Positions 49,411 through 59,181 of a stretch of DNA of 64,000 nt are shown here, piece by piece. Source of the stretch: Turnera subulata (taxonomy: Eukaryota; Streptophyta; Magnoliopsida; Malpighiales; Passifloraceae). How positions within the stretch are numbered: the stretch's first letter is position 1; the number at the start of each line of letters is the position of its first letter. Location of the stretch: the NCBI GenBank assembly GCA_028386065.3, contig JAKUCV010003238.1, positions 8,785 through 72,784 of the forward strand, written 5' to 3'. A model generated the notes under the pieces. It was not told where the DNA came from, ran no database searches, and was given only the letters and a program-made list of their open reading frames with translations. A program made the position numbers and the translations under genes.

Positions 49411-50283
49411 GAGTGGATGAGGTCTTGGGTTCAAGTCTTTTTTTTGATACTAGAAGAGTATCCCGTCAACACACGACTAATCTCTCCCGGGTTCGAGTCT
49501 TACCTTAAACATCTCGATTTGATAAAGAAAAATTGTAGAAGCTGCAGGCATGGGCCAATATTGATCAGCTGCTTCCTCCCAGCCAAAATTAACCTTGTCT
49601 AGTTCAGCAAGTTCCCAGTATATACATATATTTCAGCAGCTATTTATTAGTGCCTGCACATAAAAAGGCCTTAATATGTGTGAGAAAAGCAAATTGTAGG
49701 GGTGTGACCCTGGTTTTGTTCCATCAATTAATTTTATTGATTGGATTGAGATAAACCATAACTCATGATCACAAGCGGTTGCATTTTCATATTTCAGTAA
49801 CCTATCTTCTCCGTTTGATGTTTATGTCTTTAGCTGCTGTTAATCCATAGTTTTGTCCTCTTGCACAGGTTAATAGTGTCTTAATATATCTTGTCGTTTC
49901 AGAGGAAGCACATCGAGTTTTGATTGGATTAAACCAAAAAATTGTGAAACTGAAATGAGCTAATGTGTTTGAAGTCATTGTAATGTTCTATATGTATAAA
50001 AAAAACACAAACTAAATCTAAGGAGGCATCAAAATCCTAGGCGGCTCCATCTAGATAATCATATATGACTTTTCTTGCTTTGACTCAAATCTTGTTCTTG
50101 TCCTAGAATAAACGTTTGAATATGAGAGGAACTATCTTTTAATCATTTGACTTCAACTGCTTTGGCTAGACCCATATGTACTTTACATTGTCCATGTATT
50201 CTTGTTCAACGAAAAATATGTAGCTTTGTGTTGTTCATGGACTAATAAAGAATTAATGAACTATCTTTTAATCATTGCACTGT
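49411..50283 (+). other. 3' flank of gene C
   Basis: Contains 3' UTR sequence related to that beyond Helitron 2. At about 49430-49520 there are two tRNA B-box-like strings (gggttcaagtct and gggttcgagtctt) around a T-run, possibly a decayed SINE. The short string aactatcttttaatcatt occurs at about 50131 and 50259. No gene. Confidence 0.4.
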
Positions 50284-50370
50284 TCCCAAGATTTATGCAA
50301 TCGCTTGGATATATAAAGAGGAGAGCTAGCGAGCAACATTAATTGTTTTCACTGATCAGCAGTAAATGTC
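50284..50370 (+). pseudogene. Relic of a lost SD2 kinase C-terminus
   Basis: The sequence cccaagatttatgcaatcgcttggatatataaagaggagagc resembles the end of gene B (cccaagatttctgcagttgcttggatatgtagacgagagc), and attgttttcactgatcagcagtaa resembles its final codons. About 25 degenerate codons remain, with nothing upstream. Together with the SD2-like 3' flank to its right it marks a vanished gene copy between C and D. Confidence 0.55.
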
Positions 50371-50589
50371 TATACGTCCTCCCATCCAACATATATATAT
50401 GCCAATATATTTTCTGTACAGATAACTTTGTAACACATTTCATGCATCATTTCTATGCCATGTCAAGCTGTTCCATGCCCTGTTTCTGCATGAACATGCT
50501 GCTGCTTTTCATTTATAGTTTTATCCAGCGTTGCAGAGAAGCCAACCCATGAAAACTTGGCTTACCATGGAACTTATAAAATTGTATAT

Positions 50590-50787
50590 TAATTGTTCCA
50601 TGAAAACTTGAATTACCTTTAGTTACTTGTTGCTGGCGGTCATAACAAGCCAAGCCAGACAATTTGAATAATCTGAAAAGTAACTTGTTTACTTCAGCAA
50701 TTAAACTGATCTTGACGGAAAAAACTTCATTAGAGAAGGTCAAAGTAGCATGTTTTGAATGCAAGCAAGTGACTAATGGACCACCTG
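50590..50787 (+). repeat. SD2-type 3' flank without its gene
   Basis: acttgttgctggcggtcataacaagccaagccagacaatttgaa matches the region downstream of gene D (acttgttggtggtcccatcaagccaagccagacactttgaa, about 55218) and a degraded version near 62420. The match resumes after the inserted element at 51138 (aaatgtttaagaccatac, compare 58449). Confidence 0.6.
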
Positions 50788-51128
50788 CAGTGGGGAAGGT
50801 AGATATAATTTTTAGGGGGGGAGCAATATAATATTTTGTGTAAAAATAAGGTTTTATATGAAAAAAATAAAGTTTAGAAGGGGCCAAATATATATTGCGA
50901 TAGGACTTATATGAAAAAAATTAAAGATTTAGGAAGTTGCGAATATATCGCGGTAGGATTTATATGACAAAATAATAAATTCAGAGACTTAATGAGTATA
51001 TCACGGTAGGACTTATATGAAAAAATAAAAAATTCAGAGACTTACGAGTATATCGCAGTAGGACTTATATGGAAAAAATAAAAATCCAAGGGGCCATGGC
51101 CCCCCTCAGCCCCCGGCCCACCGCCTCT
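50788..51128. mobile_element. Mutator-like non-autonomous element with 9-bp target duplication
   Basis: The 9-bp string gaccacctg occurs at 50779-50787 and again at 51129-51137. The DNA between (341 bp) is absent from the paralogous site near 58439 (gatgtccacttgaaatgcttaagacc). Nine-base duplications are typical of Mutator-like elements. The ends are G- or C-rich (gtggggaagg..., ...cagcccccggcccaccgcctct) but a clean long terminal inverted repeat was not confirmed by eye. There is no transposase frame. It contains a 53-bp tandem array. Confidence 0.68.
50854..51090. repeat. Tandem array, about 53-bp period, inside the Mutator-like element
   Basis: The landmark ttatatg recurs at 50854, 50907, 50960, 51013 and 51065, each followed by an A-rich stretch and a variant of cgagtatatcgcggtaggac. 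About four and a half degenerate units. Confidence 0.85.
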
Positions 51129-51137
51129 GACCACCTG

Positions 51138-52300
51138 AAATGTTTAAGACCATACATTATAGTTGAAAGCTGCTTTGCATTTCACTGTCTAGACAAATCA
51201 AAATTAACATTGGCATTGGATAAACATCCATATAATATATTCAATCTTGCTAAGTACAAGACTGCTCTAGTCTGGCTTTTTTTTTTTTCCATACTCAACT
51301 TGTATCCTGTTCATTCATAAAATATATTGAATTAATTAATTATTCTAGAATAATTCGGTATATATATTGCCTTGAGCCAACAATAAATAGTTACATCTCT
51401 CTTAGTTTGTATTTTAAAAGGTAGTGTCGATCTCAATGTGCAGAAATGAGGGTGGTTTAGGAATGAAATTATGGATTATTTATGTAATTTAGATGCACTT
51501 AAAAAACTTTGATCATTGAAACAGATTTTTACGGTTATTCGAATAGAACTAGGATGTCAATATGGATCTTGTTTGAATAAACTAGCAACTTGCAATTAAT
51601 TATAAAGATGTGACCTTCCCGTTCTTTATTTTAAATTTTTTAATTTCATGTTGACATTTTGTACGTACCTTTCAGAACATAAAGAATGGATGTTATACCC
51701 AAAAACACATAAAATCCACAAGAAAAAAGCATAAAACATTCTTTAGTTTTAGTGTAATATAAATTCTCAAAATCGCACCTACTAAATATATTCTTTAATT
51801 AATGTATAAATTTCTTAAAGGTTAAACCTTTGGAACAGATGGAGTTAATAAATATTTGTCCCCTTGAATTGCAGTTAATTAATAAGGATTCTTTTTCTCA
51901 AAAAAAAAAAAAGGATTCCAAAAAAAAAAAAATCTTTATCTTAGGCCATCTAAGGCTAGCTCACCTTTAAAGTACATTCAAGGGCTAAATTAATCCATAT
52001 TAAGATATGATTAGAACTAAAAAGATTGACAGCTCTAGCCCCAAGATTATTGGGTTCCCAAAATTCGAACTCGAGAACACAAAATTTTAAATTTTTAGCA
52101 GAAATTTGCCCCTTCTTTAATATTAGCAGCTAGCGGGATTAATCTCTTTGGCTCGAACCTGTCACTGAGTGGGACTTTTACCAACGGCGGAAGAAGACTA
52201 CTACTAACAACCCGTAATTAATTTTTGTCTTATTACCAACCAAGTCAAGAACACAAAATTCCTAGGAAGATTGATGTTCACTGAACATTCTTACACCATT
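51138..52300. other. Intergenic between the ghost copy and SD2 gene D
   Basis: Begins with SD2-type 3' flank sequence and is otherwise AT-rich. It contains a SINE-like copy at 51945-52095. No gene or other element was recognised. Confidence 0.45.
51945..52095 (-). repeat. SINE-like dispersed repeat, copy c
   Basis: Minus strand: tctcgagttcgaattttgggaaccc, then ggggctagagctgtcaatctttttagttctaatcat and gtactttaaaggtgagctag. Block order and spacing match the copy at 18590-18790. Confidence 0.5.
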
Positions 52301-52306
52301 TTTCGT

Positions 52307-52360
52307 TTGACTTGCATCATGGCTTTACTATAAGACCAGCTTCACAAGTTGTCTTATCCC
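52307..52360 (+). promoter_or_regulatory. Conserved upstream block with W-box core, SD2 gene D
   Basis: TTGACTTGCATCATGGCTTTACT followed by agaccagcttcacaagttgtctt, 123 bases upstream of the ATG at 52430. Shared with genes A, E and G; E is almost identical. Confidence 0.5.
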
Positions 52361-52429
52361 CATGCAGCATTGCCATTGAGATCCCTCGCTCGTCTGCCTT
52401 GTCTTGTAAGGAAAAAATTCTTTCCAGTC

Positions 52430-54931
52430 ATGGAATTTGAGAAGTATCAATGTCTTGTGCTGCTGTCTATTCTCTTCATGTGCTTGTCTCTACAGTTCCA
52501 TGTCTCTCTTGGAGCTGATGATAGGATCACAGCAAACCAGTCTCTCTCAGGAGACCAGACCATTCTCTCTGCAGGAGGAGTGTTTAGGCTGGGATTCTTC
52601 AACCCAGGTAACTCTTCAAACTACTATATAGGCACATGGGACAATAGAGTTTCTACACAGACCATATTTTGGGTGGCAAATAGAGAAGCACCTGTCTCTG
52701 ATAGGTTTTCTTGTGAGCTAAGAATATCAGCAGGTGCTGATTTAGTTCTTCTAAATGAATCCAAACTTCCTATTTGGACCACAAATCTGAACTCCACAGG
52801 AAAAAATGATGTGGAAGCAGTTCTAGGTGATGATGGGAATCTTGTGTTGAGAGCTGAGTCTAATTCTAACTCATCAGAGGTACTCTGGCAGAGCTTTGAT
52901 CATCTAGTTGATACATGGTTTCCGGGTTCGAAAATCGGATTTAACAAGATCACCAAGAGAACCACACGTCTAGTGTCATGGAAAAGCAGAGATGATCCTG
53001 CGCCAGGTCTCTTCACTCTTGAGCTAGACCCTGCAGGTACCAATGCATATCATATCTTGTGGAATGGTACTGAACTGTATTGGACTAGTGGACCATGGAA
53101 TGGACAAATCTTCACCTTAGTTCCTGAAATGACACCAAATGATGTCTGGAATTTCAGTTATATAAACAATGATACTGACAGCTATTGCATCTACAATATG
53201 CGCGATAATTCCATCATACCTCAATTTGTAATGGATCTTAGGGGACAGATTCAGTTCCAGGCATGGGTGGAGAGTTCCCATGGATGGAATATATTTTGGT
53301 CCGAACCTAAGATCAGCTGTGATGTTTATTCTTACTGTGGTACATTTGGGAGCTGTAACCAGAATTCGCGGCCTTTCTGTGATTGCTTGAAGGGATTTGC
53401 TCCAAGGTCTGCAGATGATTGGATTTCTGGTGTCTATACTGGAGGTTGTGTTAGGAAAACCAATCTGCAGTGTGAGAGCTCTGGCTTTGTTAATGTGGAG
53501 GAGGACAGGTTTTCTCAGAGTTACAACATGGAATTGCCTGTCAATGCACACACAGTGGCAGCTTCCAGCCAACAAGAATGTGAGTCAAGCTGTCTAAGTA
53601 ACTGTTCTTGTGCAGCTTATGCTTTTGACAGCAATCAGTGTTCAGTTTGGTATGATGATCTCCGGAATCTGCGGCAACTAGGAAATGATGACCCTAAAGC
53701 AAGAACTCTTTATGTAAGGCTTGCAGCTTCTGAGTTTTCAACTTCAAAGAGCAACAAGGGAGTAGTTCTTGGTGCTGTTGTGGGCTCTGTGGTGGTAGTA
53801 CTTCTGTTTGGTGTTCTGCTGTTTGTGCTCTTCAGGAGGAGAAGGTCAAGAAAGATTGAGCAATCTGTAAAGGGTTCATTGATAACTTTCAGTTATAGAG
53901 ATCTACAAAATGCAACCAAAAATTTCTCGGACAAATTAGGGGGAGGAGGTTTTGGTTCTGTATTCAAGGGGACATTGCCGGAATTGAGCATTATAGCTGT
54001 CAAGAAGCTGGAAAGCATCAGACAAGGAGAGAAGCAGTTTCGAAGTGAAGTCTCCACAATTGGGACAATTCAACATGCCAATCTAGTTTCTCTTCGTGGG
54101 TTCTGCTCTGAGGGAGAAAAGAAACTGTTGGTGTATGATTACATGCCAAATGGTTCTCTTGACTCCCATCTTTTCCATGGAAAGGGAACCAGGGTATTGG
54201 ACTGGAAAACCAGGTACATGATTGCTTTAGGCACAGCAAGAGGTTTGGCTTACTTACATGAAAGCTGCAGGGAGTGCATTATACATTGTGACATAAAACC
54301 GGACAACATCCTTTTAGATGAGCGATTCTGCCCGAAAATTGCAGACTTTGGCATGGCAAAGATTTTCGGAAGAGATTTTAGCCGGGTGCTGACAACCATG
54401 AGAGGAACAATTGGCTATCTTGCACCAGAATGGATTACAGGAGCAGCTGTAACAGCCAAAGCAGATGTCTACAGTTACGGAATGATGCTTTTCGAGATGG
54501 TTTCTGGTAGGAGAAACTCTGAGCAGCCTAAAGAAGGAGAACGGGAATTCTTTCCGGTTAAGATGTCAAGCATAATTAACAATCAGGGTGATGTCCTTAG
54601 CTTGTTAGACCCCAAATTGGAAGGAAGTGCTGAGGTAGAGGAGGTGACAAGAATGTGCAAAGTTGCTTGCTGGTGTATTCAAGATGATGAAGCACAAAGA
54701 CCAACTATGGGGCAGGTCATCCTTTTTCTAGAGGGACTCCAGGAGATGAATCTACCACCTATTTCAAGATTTTTACAGTCAATTGGATATGGAACGGAGG
54801 ATACCACAGTGATCTCAGAAAACCGGCCCCCTGTTCCAAGCAATTTACAGTCACTTGAACACAAAGAGGAGCATACCACAGGGAAGTCAGAATCTGAAAC
54901 TATATCTGCAAGCATTGGCTACACAGGATAA
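52430..54931 (+). CDS. SD2-type G-type lectin S-receptor-like Ser/Thr kinase, gene D
   Basis: Intronless, 833 residues from the ATG at 52430 (MEFEKYQCLVLLSILF), which aligns with gene E. The frame is open to 52349, but the extra 27 codons are leader. Signal peptide, lectin, S-locus (TSGPWNG), EGF-like (YCGTFGSCNQN...FCDCLKGF), PAN (CESSCLSNCSCAAYAF), membrane span (VVLGAVVGSVVVVLLFGVLLFVLF) and kinase are complete: GGGGFGSVFKG, AVKKLE, HCDIKPDNILLD (non-RD), ADFGMAKIFGRDF (Met in place of Leu, shared with E), GTIGYLAPEW. The C-terminal tail is about 60 residues longer than in gene F and acidic/Ser-rich. It is the intact member closest to the broken gene E. Confidence 0.95.
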   Translation: MEFEKYQCLVLLSILFMCLSLQFHVSLGADDRITANQSLSGDQTILSAGGVFRLGFFNPGNSSNYYIGTWDNRVSTQTIFWVANREAPVSDRFSCELRISAGADLVLLNESKLPIWTTNLNSTGKNDVEAVLGDDGNLVLRAESNSNSSEVLWQSFDHLVDTWFPGSKIGFNKITKRTTRLVSWKSRDDPAPGLFTLELDPAGTNAYHILWNGTELYWTSGPWNGQIFTLVPEMTPNDVWNFSYINNDTDSYCIYNMRDNSIIPQFVMDLRGQIQFQAWVESSHGWNIFWSEPKISCDVYSYCGTFGSCNQNSRPFCDCLKGFAPRSADDWISGVYTGGCVRKTNLQCESSGFVNVEEDRFSQSYNMELPVNAHTVAASSQQECESSCLSNCSCAAYAFDSNQCSVWYDDLRNLRQLGNDDPKARTLYVRLAASEFSTSKSNKGVVLGAVVGSVVVVLLFGVLLFVLFRRRRSRKIEQSVKGSLITFSYRDLQNATKNFSDKLGGGGFGSVFKGTLPELSIIAVKKLESIRQGEKQFRSEVSTIGTIQHANLVSLRGFCSEGEKKLLVYDYMPNGSLDSHLFHGKGTRVLDWKTRYMIALGTARGLAYLHESCRECIIHCDIKPDNILLDERFCPKIADFGMAKIFGRDFSRVLTTMRGTIGYLAPEWITGAAVTAKADVYSYGMMLFEMVSGRRNSEQPKEGEREFFPVKMSSIINNQGDVLSLLDPKLEGSAEVEEVTRMCKVACWCIQDDEAQRPTMGQVILFLEGLQEMNLPPISRFLQSIGYGTEDTTVISENRPPVPSNLQSLEHKEEHTTGKSESETISASIGYTG

Positions 54932-55660
54932 ACAGACTGGCTCATTGAAAGATTCATGCTGGATCAAGTTAAACAGTTTCATGCATGTCATGTTTGTGTG
55001 TGAATTTGTTGCTTTGTTTTTTACAGTGTGAACTTATTGCTGCTTCATTTCATGTTTTACTTTCTGCTACTGTTCTTGTATATTCCATAACTTATTGCAG
55101 CTACTGCAGTGTACAATATGAGTGCTTTCTAAGATAAATTTGTGAACTGGAATTGAAATAATGGTAAAGTGAAGTGCTTCTTGTCAGTTCTTGTGCAATT
55201 TAGGAATTGCCTTTACTTGTTGGTGGTCCCATCAAGCCAAGCCAGACACTTTGAACAATTTGATAGTTAACATGTTTGTTTCAGTTATTAAACTCTTGGC
55301 CTTAATAATACTTTAAAAGGTCAAGCAAGTCATGATGGATCTATAGAATTGTTTGACCGTAACCTGATAGTTGAAACCTGCATGGCATTTACCTGTCAAG
55401 ACATATGCCAATTAATTAAGGTTGGTATGTCTGATAGACATCTTACAATAATTAAATGTACAATACTGATTTGAAATCAGTGGAAATGTACCATTGATTG
55501 GTTAAATCAAGCATGAACCTCTTCTTAGCCGCCGGCTTTACTATATATATTCCCGGTTTAGAAAAAAACAAGTTTCAGAAACCATTCCATATTTTTTCTA
55601 AGTCAAGGAAAAATAAAACCATTCTTGAATAGATTCTGTAAGAAACCATTCCATATTTGT
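54932..55660 (+). other. Intergenic between SD2 genes D and E
   Basis: The 3' flank (aacagtttcatgcatgtcatgtttgtgtg, aatttgtgaactggaattgaaata) recurs after gene E (58208 onward) and after the fragment near 62225, showing that the tandem unit includes flanks. A TATA-like ctatatatat lies at 55541-55550, well upstream of gene E. Confidence 0.5.
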
Positions 55661-55712
55661 TTGACTTTCATCATAGCTTTGCTATAAGACCAGCTTCACA
55701 AGTTCTATTCCC
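55661..55712 (+). promoter_or_regulatory. Conserved upstream block with W-box core, SD2 gene E
   Basis: TTGACTTTCATCATAGCTTTGCT followed by agaccagcttcacaagttct, 124 bases upstream of the ATG at 55785. Nearly the same spacing as in gene D. Confidence 0.5.
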
Positions 55713-55784
55713 CATGCAATCCTTGTCTGATACATGTACAGCTCTAGATTTCTTGCTTCTTGTAAGGAAACATTCTATGCAGCC

Positions 55785-58188
55785 ATGGAATTTGAAAAGT
55801 ATCTATGCCTTGTGCTGTCTATCCTCTTCATGTGCCTGTCGCTAGAGTTTCATGTTTCTTTTGGAGCTGATAGGATCACAGCAAACCACTCTTTGTCAGG
55901 AGACCAGACCATTGTCTCTGGAGGAGGGGTGTTCAAGCTGGGATTCTTCAAGCCAGGTAACTCCTTAAACTATTACATCGGTATGTGGTACAACTCGGTT
56001 TCCACAAATGAGACCACAGTAGTTTGGGTAGCAAATAGAGATGTACCTGTCTCTGATAGGTTTTCTTGTGAGCTAAGAATATCAGGTGGTGACTTAGCTC
56101 TTCTTAATGAATCCAAAGTCTCTATTTGGTCCACAAATGTGAATGGTAAAGGCACAGGTGCTATGGAAGCAGTTCTTGGTGATGATGGGAATCTTGTCCT
56201 GAGAGATGGGCCAAACTCATCAGAGCTACTTTGGCAGAGTTTTGAACATCCAAGCCATACATGGCTTCCTGGTGTTAAGTTTGGCTTGAACAAAAAGACC
56301 AACAGTAGCACACGTCTCACTTCATGGAAAAGCAAAGATGATCCTTCACCAGGTCTCTTCTCTCTTGAGCTAGACACAACAGGTACTGGTGAATTTCGGA
56401 TGTTGTGGAACGGGACTAAAAAGTATTGGACTAGTGGACCATGGAATGGACAAGGCTACACCTTAGTTCCTGAATTGAGGCCTAATTCTTTCTGGAATTT
56501 CAGTTATGTAGATGATGACACCGGAAATTACTTCGTCTATAACTTGTATGATGCTTCCATCCTATCTCGATCTGTCGTGGGTGTTGGGGGACAGTTCAAG
56601 GAATTGATGGAGAGTTCCGGTGGATGGACCATATATTGGACCCAACCTAAGGCCAACTGCGACGTTTATTCTTACTGTGGAACATTTGGGAGCTGTAACA
56701 TGAATGCAAGATCTTTCTGTGATTGCTTGAAGGGTTTTACTCCAAGGTCTGAAGATGATTGGACTTCTGGGATCTATTCTGGAGGTTGTGTTAGGAGAAC
56801 CAATCTGCAGTGCAAGACCTCTAGCTTTGTTAAGCAGGACAGGTTTTCTCGAAATGACAACAAAGAATTGCCTGACAATGCACAGACAGTGGCTGCTTCC
56901 AGCCAACAAGAATGTGAGTCTAGCTGTCTAAGTAACTGTTCTTGCACAGCTTATGCTTTTGACAGCAATCAGTGTTCAGTTTGGTATGTTGATCTCCGGA
57001 ATCTGCAGCAACTAGCGAATGATGACCCTAAAGCAAGAACTCTTTATGTAAGGCTTGCAGCTTCTGAGTTTTTACCTTCAAAGATCAACAAAGGGGCTGT
57101 TATTGGTGGTGTTGTGGGCTCTGTGGTGGTAGTTCTTTTCTTTGGCTTTCTACTGTTTGTGCTCTTGAGGAGGATGAGGCCAATCAAAATGGAAGCTGTA
57201 GACACTTCATTCACAACTTATAGTTATAGACATTTACAAAATGCTACCAAAAATTTCTCGGAGAAGCTAGGTGGAGGAGGTTTTGGTTCTGTATTTAAGG
57301 GAACATTGCCGGATTCGAGCATTATTGCTGTCAAGAAGCTGGAAAGCATCAGGCAAGGAGAGAAGCAGTTTCGTGCTGAAGTTGCTAGTATAGGGACAAT
57401 TCAACATGCCAATCTTGTTCATCTTCGTGGGTTTCTGCTCAGATGGTAATAAGAAGTTGTTGGTCTATGATTACATGCCTAATAGTTCTCTTGACTCCCA
57501 TCTTTTTCATGGAAAGGGAACCAAGGTATTGGACTGGAAAACCAGGTACATGATAGCTTTAGGAATAGCAAGAGGTTTGGCTTACTTACATGAAAGCTGC
57601 AGGGATTGCATTATACATTGTGACATAAAACCGGACAACATCCTTTTAGACGAGCAATTCTGTCCGAAAATTGCAGATTTTGGCATGGCGAAGATTTTCG
57701 GAAGAGATTTTAGCCGGGTCCTGACAACCATGAGAGGAACAATTGGCTATCTTGCACCAGAATGGATTACAGGAGTGGCTGTAACAGCAAAAGCCGATGT
57801 TTACAGCTACGGAATGATGCTTTTCGAGCTCGTTTCTGGAAGGAGAAACACTGAGCAGCCTGAAGGTGGAAGAACGGAATACTTTCCAGTTAAGATGGCA
57901 CGCCTAGTTAACATGCAGGGTGATGTGCTTAGCTTGTTAGACCCCAAATTGGAAGGAAATGCTGATGCAGAGGAGGTGACAAGACTGTGTAAAGTTGCTT
58001 GCTGGTGCATTCAAGATGATGAAGAACACAGACCAACTATGGGGCAGGTCATCCTTTTTCTAGAGGGACTCCAGGAGATGATGAACCTGCCACCCATTCC
58101 CAAAGTTTTACAGTCACTTGAATACAGCGAGGAGGATACCATATGGAAGTCATCAGAAACTGAAACTAAGTTTACAAGCACTGAATAA
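55785..58188 (+). pseudogene. SD2-type S-receptor-like kinase, gene E, broken by a one-base insertion
   Basis: Start MEFEKYLCLVLSILF at 55785. Signal peptide, lectin, S-locus (TSGPWNG), EGF-like, PAN and membrane span are intact, but the frame shifts at 57432-57434, where gttt replaces the gtt of the paralogues (cgtgggtttctgctc against cgtgggttctgctc in D). Translation then ends after 554 codons with HLRGFLLRW, inside the kinase N-lobe. The rest of the kinase (GFCSDGNKKLLVYDYMP, HCDIKPDNILLD, ADFGMAKIFGRDF, GTIGYLAPEW) continues in the next frame to 58188 with no further damage, so the break is recent or a sequence error. If real, the product would be a membrane-anchored ectodomain with no active kinase, possibly a decoy-like receptor; that is speculation. 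Confidence 0.88.
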
Positions 58189-59181
58189 ACAGATCGGATC
58201 AGGATAAACAGTTTCATGCATGTCTTGTTTGTGTGTAAATTTTCTGCTTTCTTTTTTTTAGTGTGAACTTACTGGTGCTTTACTTCATGATTTACTTTCT
58301 GATACTGTTCATTAATATCTTATTGCAGCTATTGTGGTGTACAATATGAGTGGTTTGTAAGATGAATTTGTGAACTGGAATTGAAATATAGGCTAAACAA
58401 AGATCAAAATGGAGTATTTTGACTGCAAATCAGTGATGTCCACTTGAAATGCTTAAGACCATACACTGAAAGTTTTAACCTGCTTGATATTTCTGTGTCT
58501 AGCAAGAAATAGTGTAAATACTGATTCTGGTAAGGAAACTAACTAAAAAATATTAACAAAATAACCTGCAAAATAACTGCTAAACAATAAGTTGTTGGTG
58601 ACTATAATTCGGCCAATAACCCCATCAATCAAAAATCAGTCCTAAACATGTAAGCTAAACCAATTCGACCACCAGATCAAATTTACACTTTCAAAGTATG
58701 AAAATTTTAGTAATCTTACCAGATAGAGGATATTTCCCTTCAAAATTCCCAGTAATTATGGTTCCGAACTCGAAATATGTCACGCTTCAAGTAATAGACG
58801 GACCGGGAACAATCTTCAAAGGCCTCAAAAGCTCAATTTTAAGGTTATCTGGAAAACTACTACTTTCAATATGCTAGTCAATATAACAAGCCTCTTGAGA
58901 GTTGTGTCAATATGCTAGTCAATTATTGTGTCATGATATTTGATAACAACCAATAAGCTCTTGAGAGTTGTGTTTGTGGTCCTGTTTTCTTGGACTTTTC
59001 TGATAACAACAAAGGAACACTCGTTTCTTTTTCTTTCTATGCAACATGTGTACTTGTTGGAGAAGTAAACATGCCTGCAAAAGATTGGAAAATTCAACTT
59101 CGTCTTTTAGTTACATTAGACTGCTTATAAATAAGCAAAATTCTTTTGACTATATCTGGATTTTGTTGTGGACTTGCAGCA
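58189..59181 (+). other. Intergenic between SD2 genes E and F
   Basis: Starts with the shared 3' flank. 58440-58490 (tgtccacttgaaatgcttaagaccatacac) is the unoccupied counterpart of the Mutator-like insertion site at 50779. Around 58870-58975 short pieces (atatgctagtcaat, ctcttgagagttgtgt) are duplicated. The TTGACT block of genes A, D, E and G was not found upstream of F. Confidence 0.45.

Noticed and set aside
50854..51090. CRISPR-like regularly spaced repeats
   Set aside because: Degenerate contiguous tandem units of about 53 bp without distinct spacers, inside a plant transposon.
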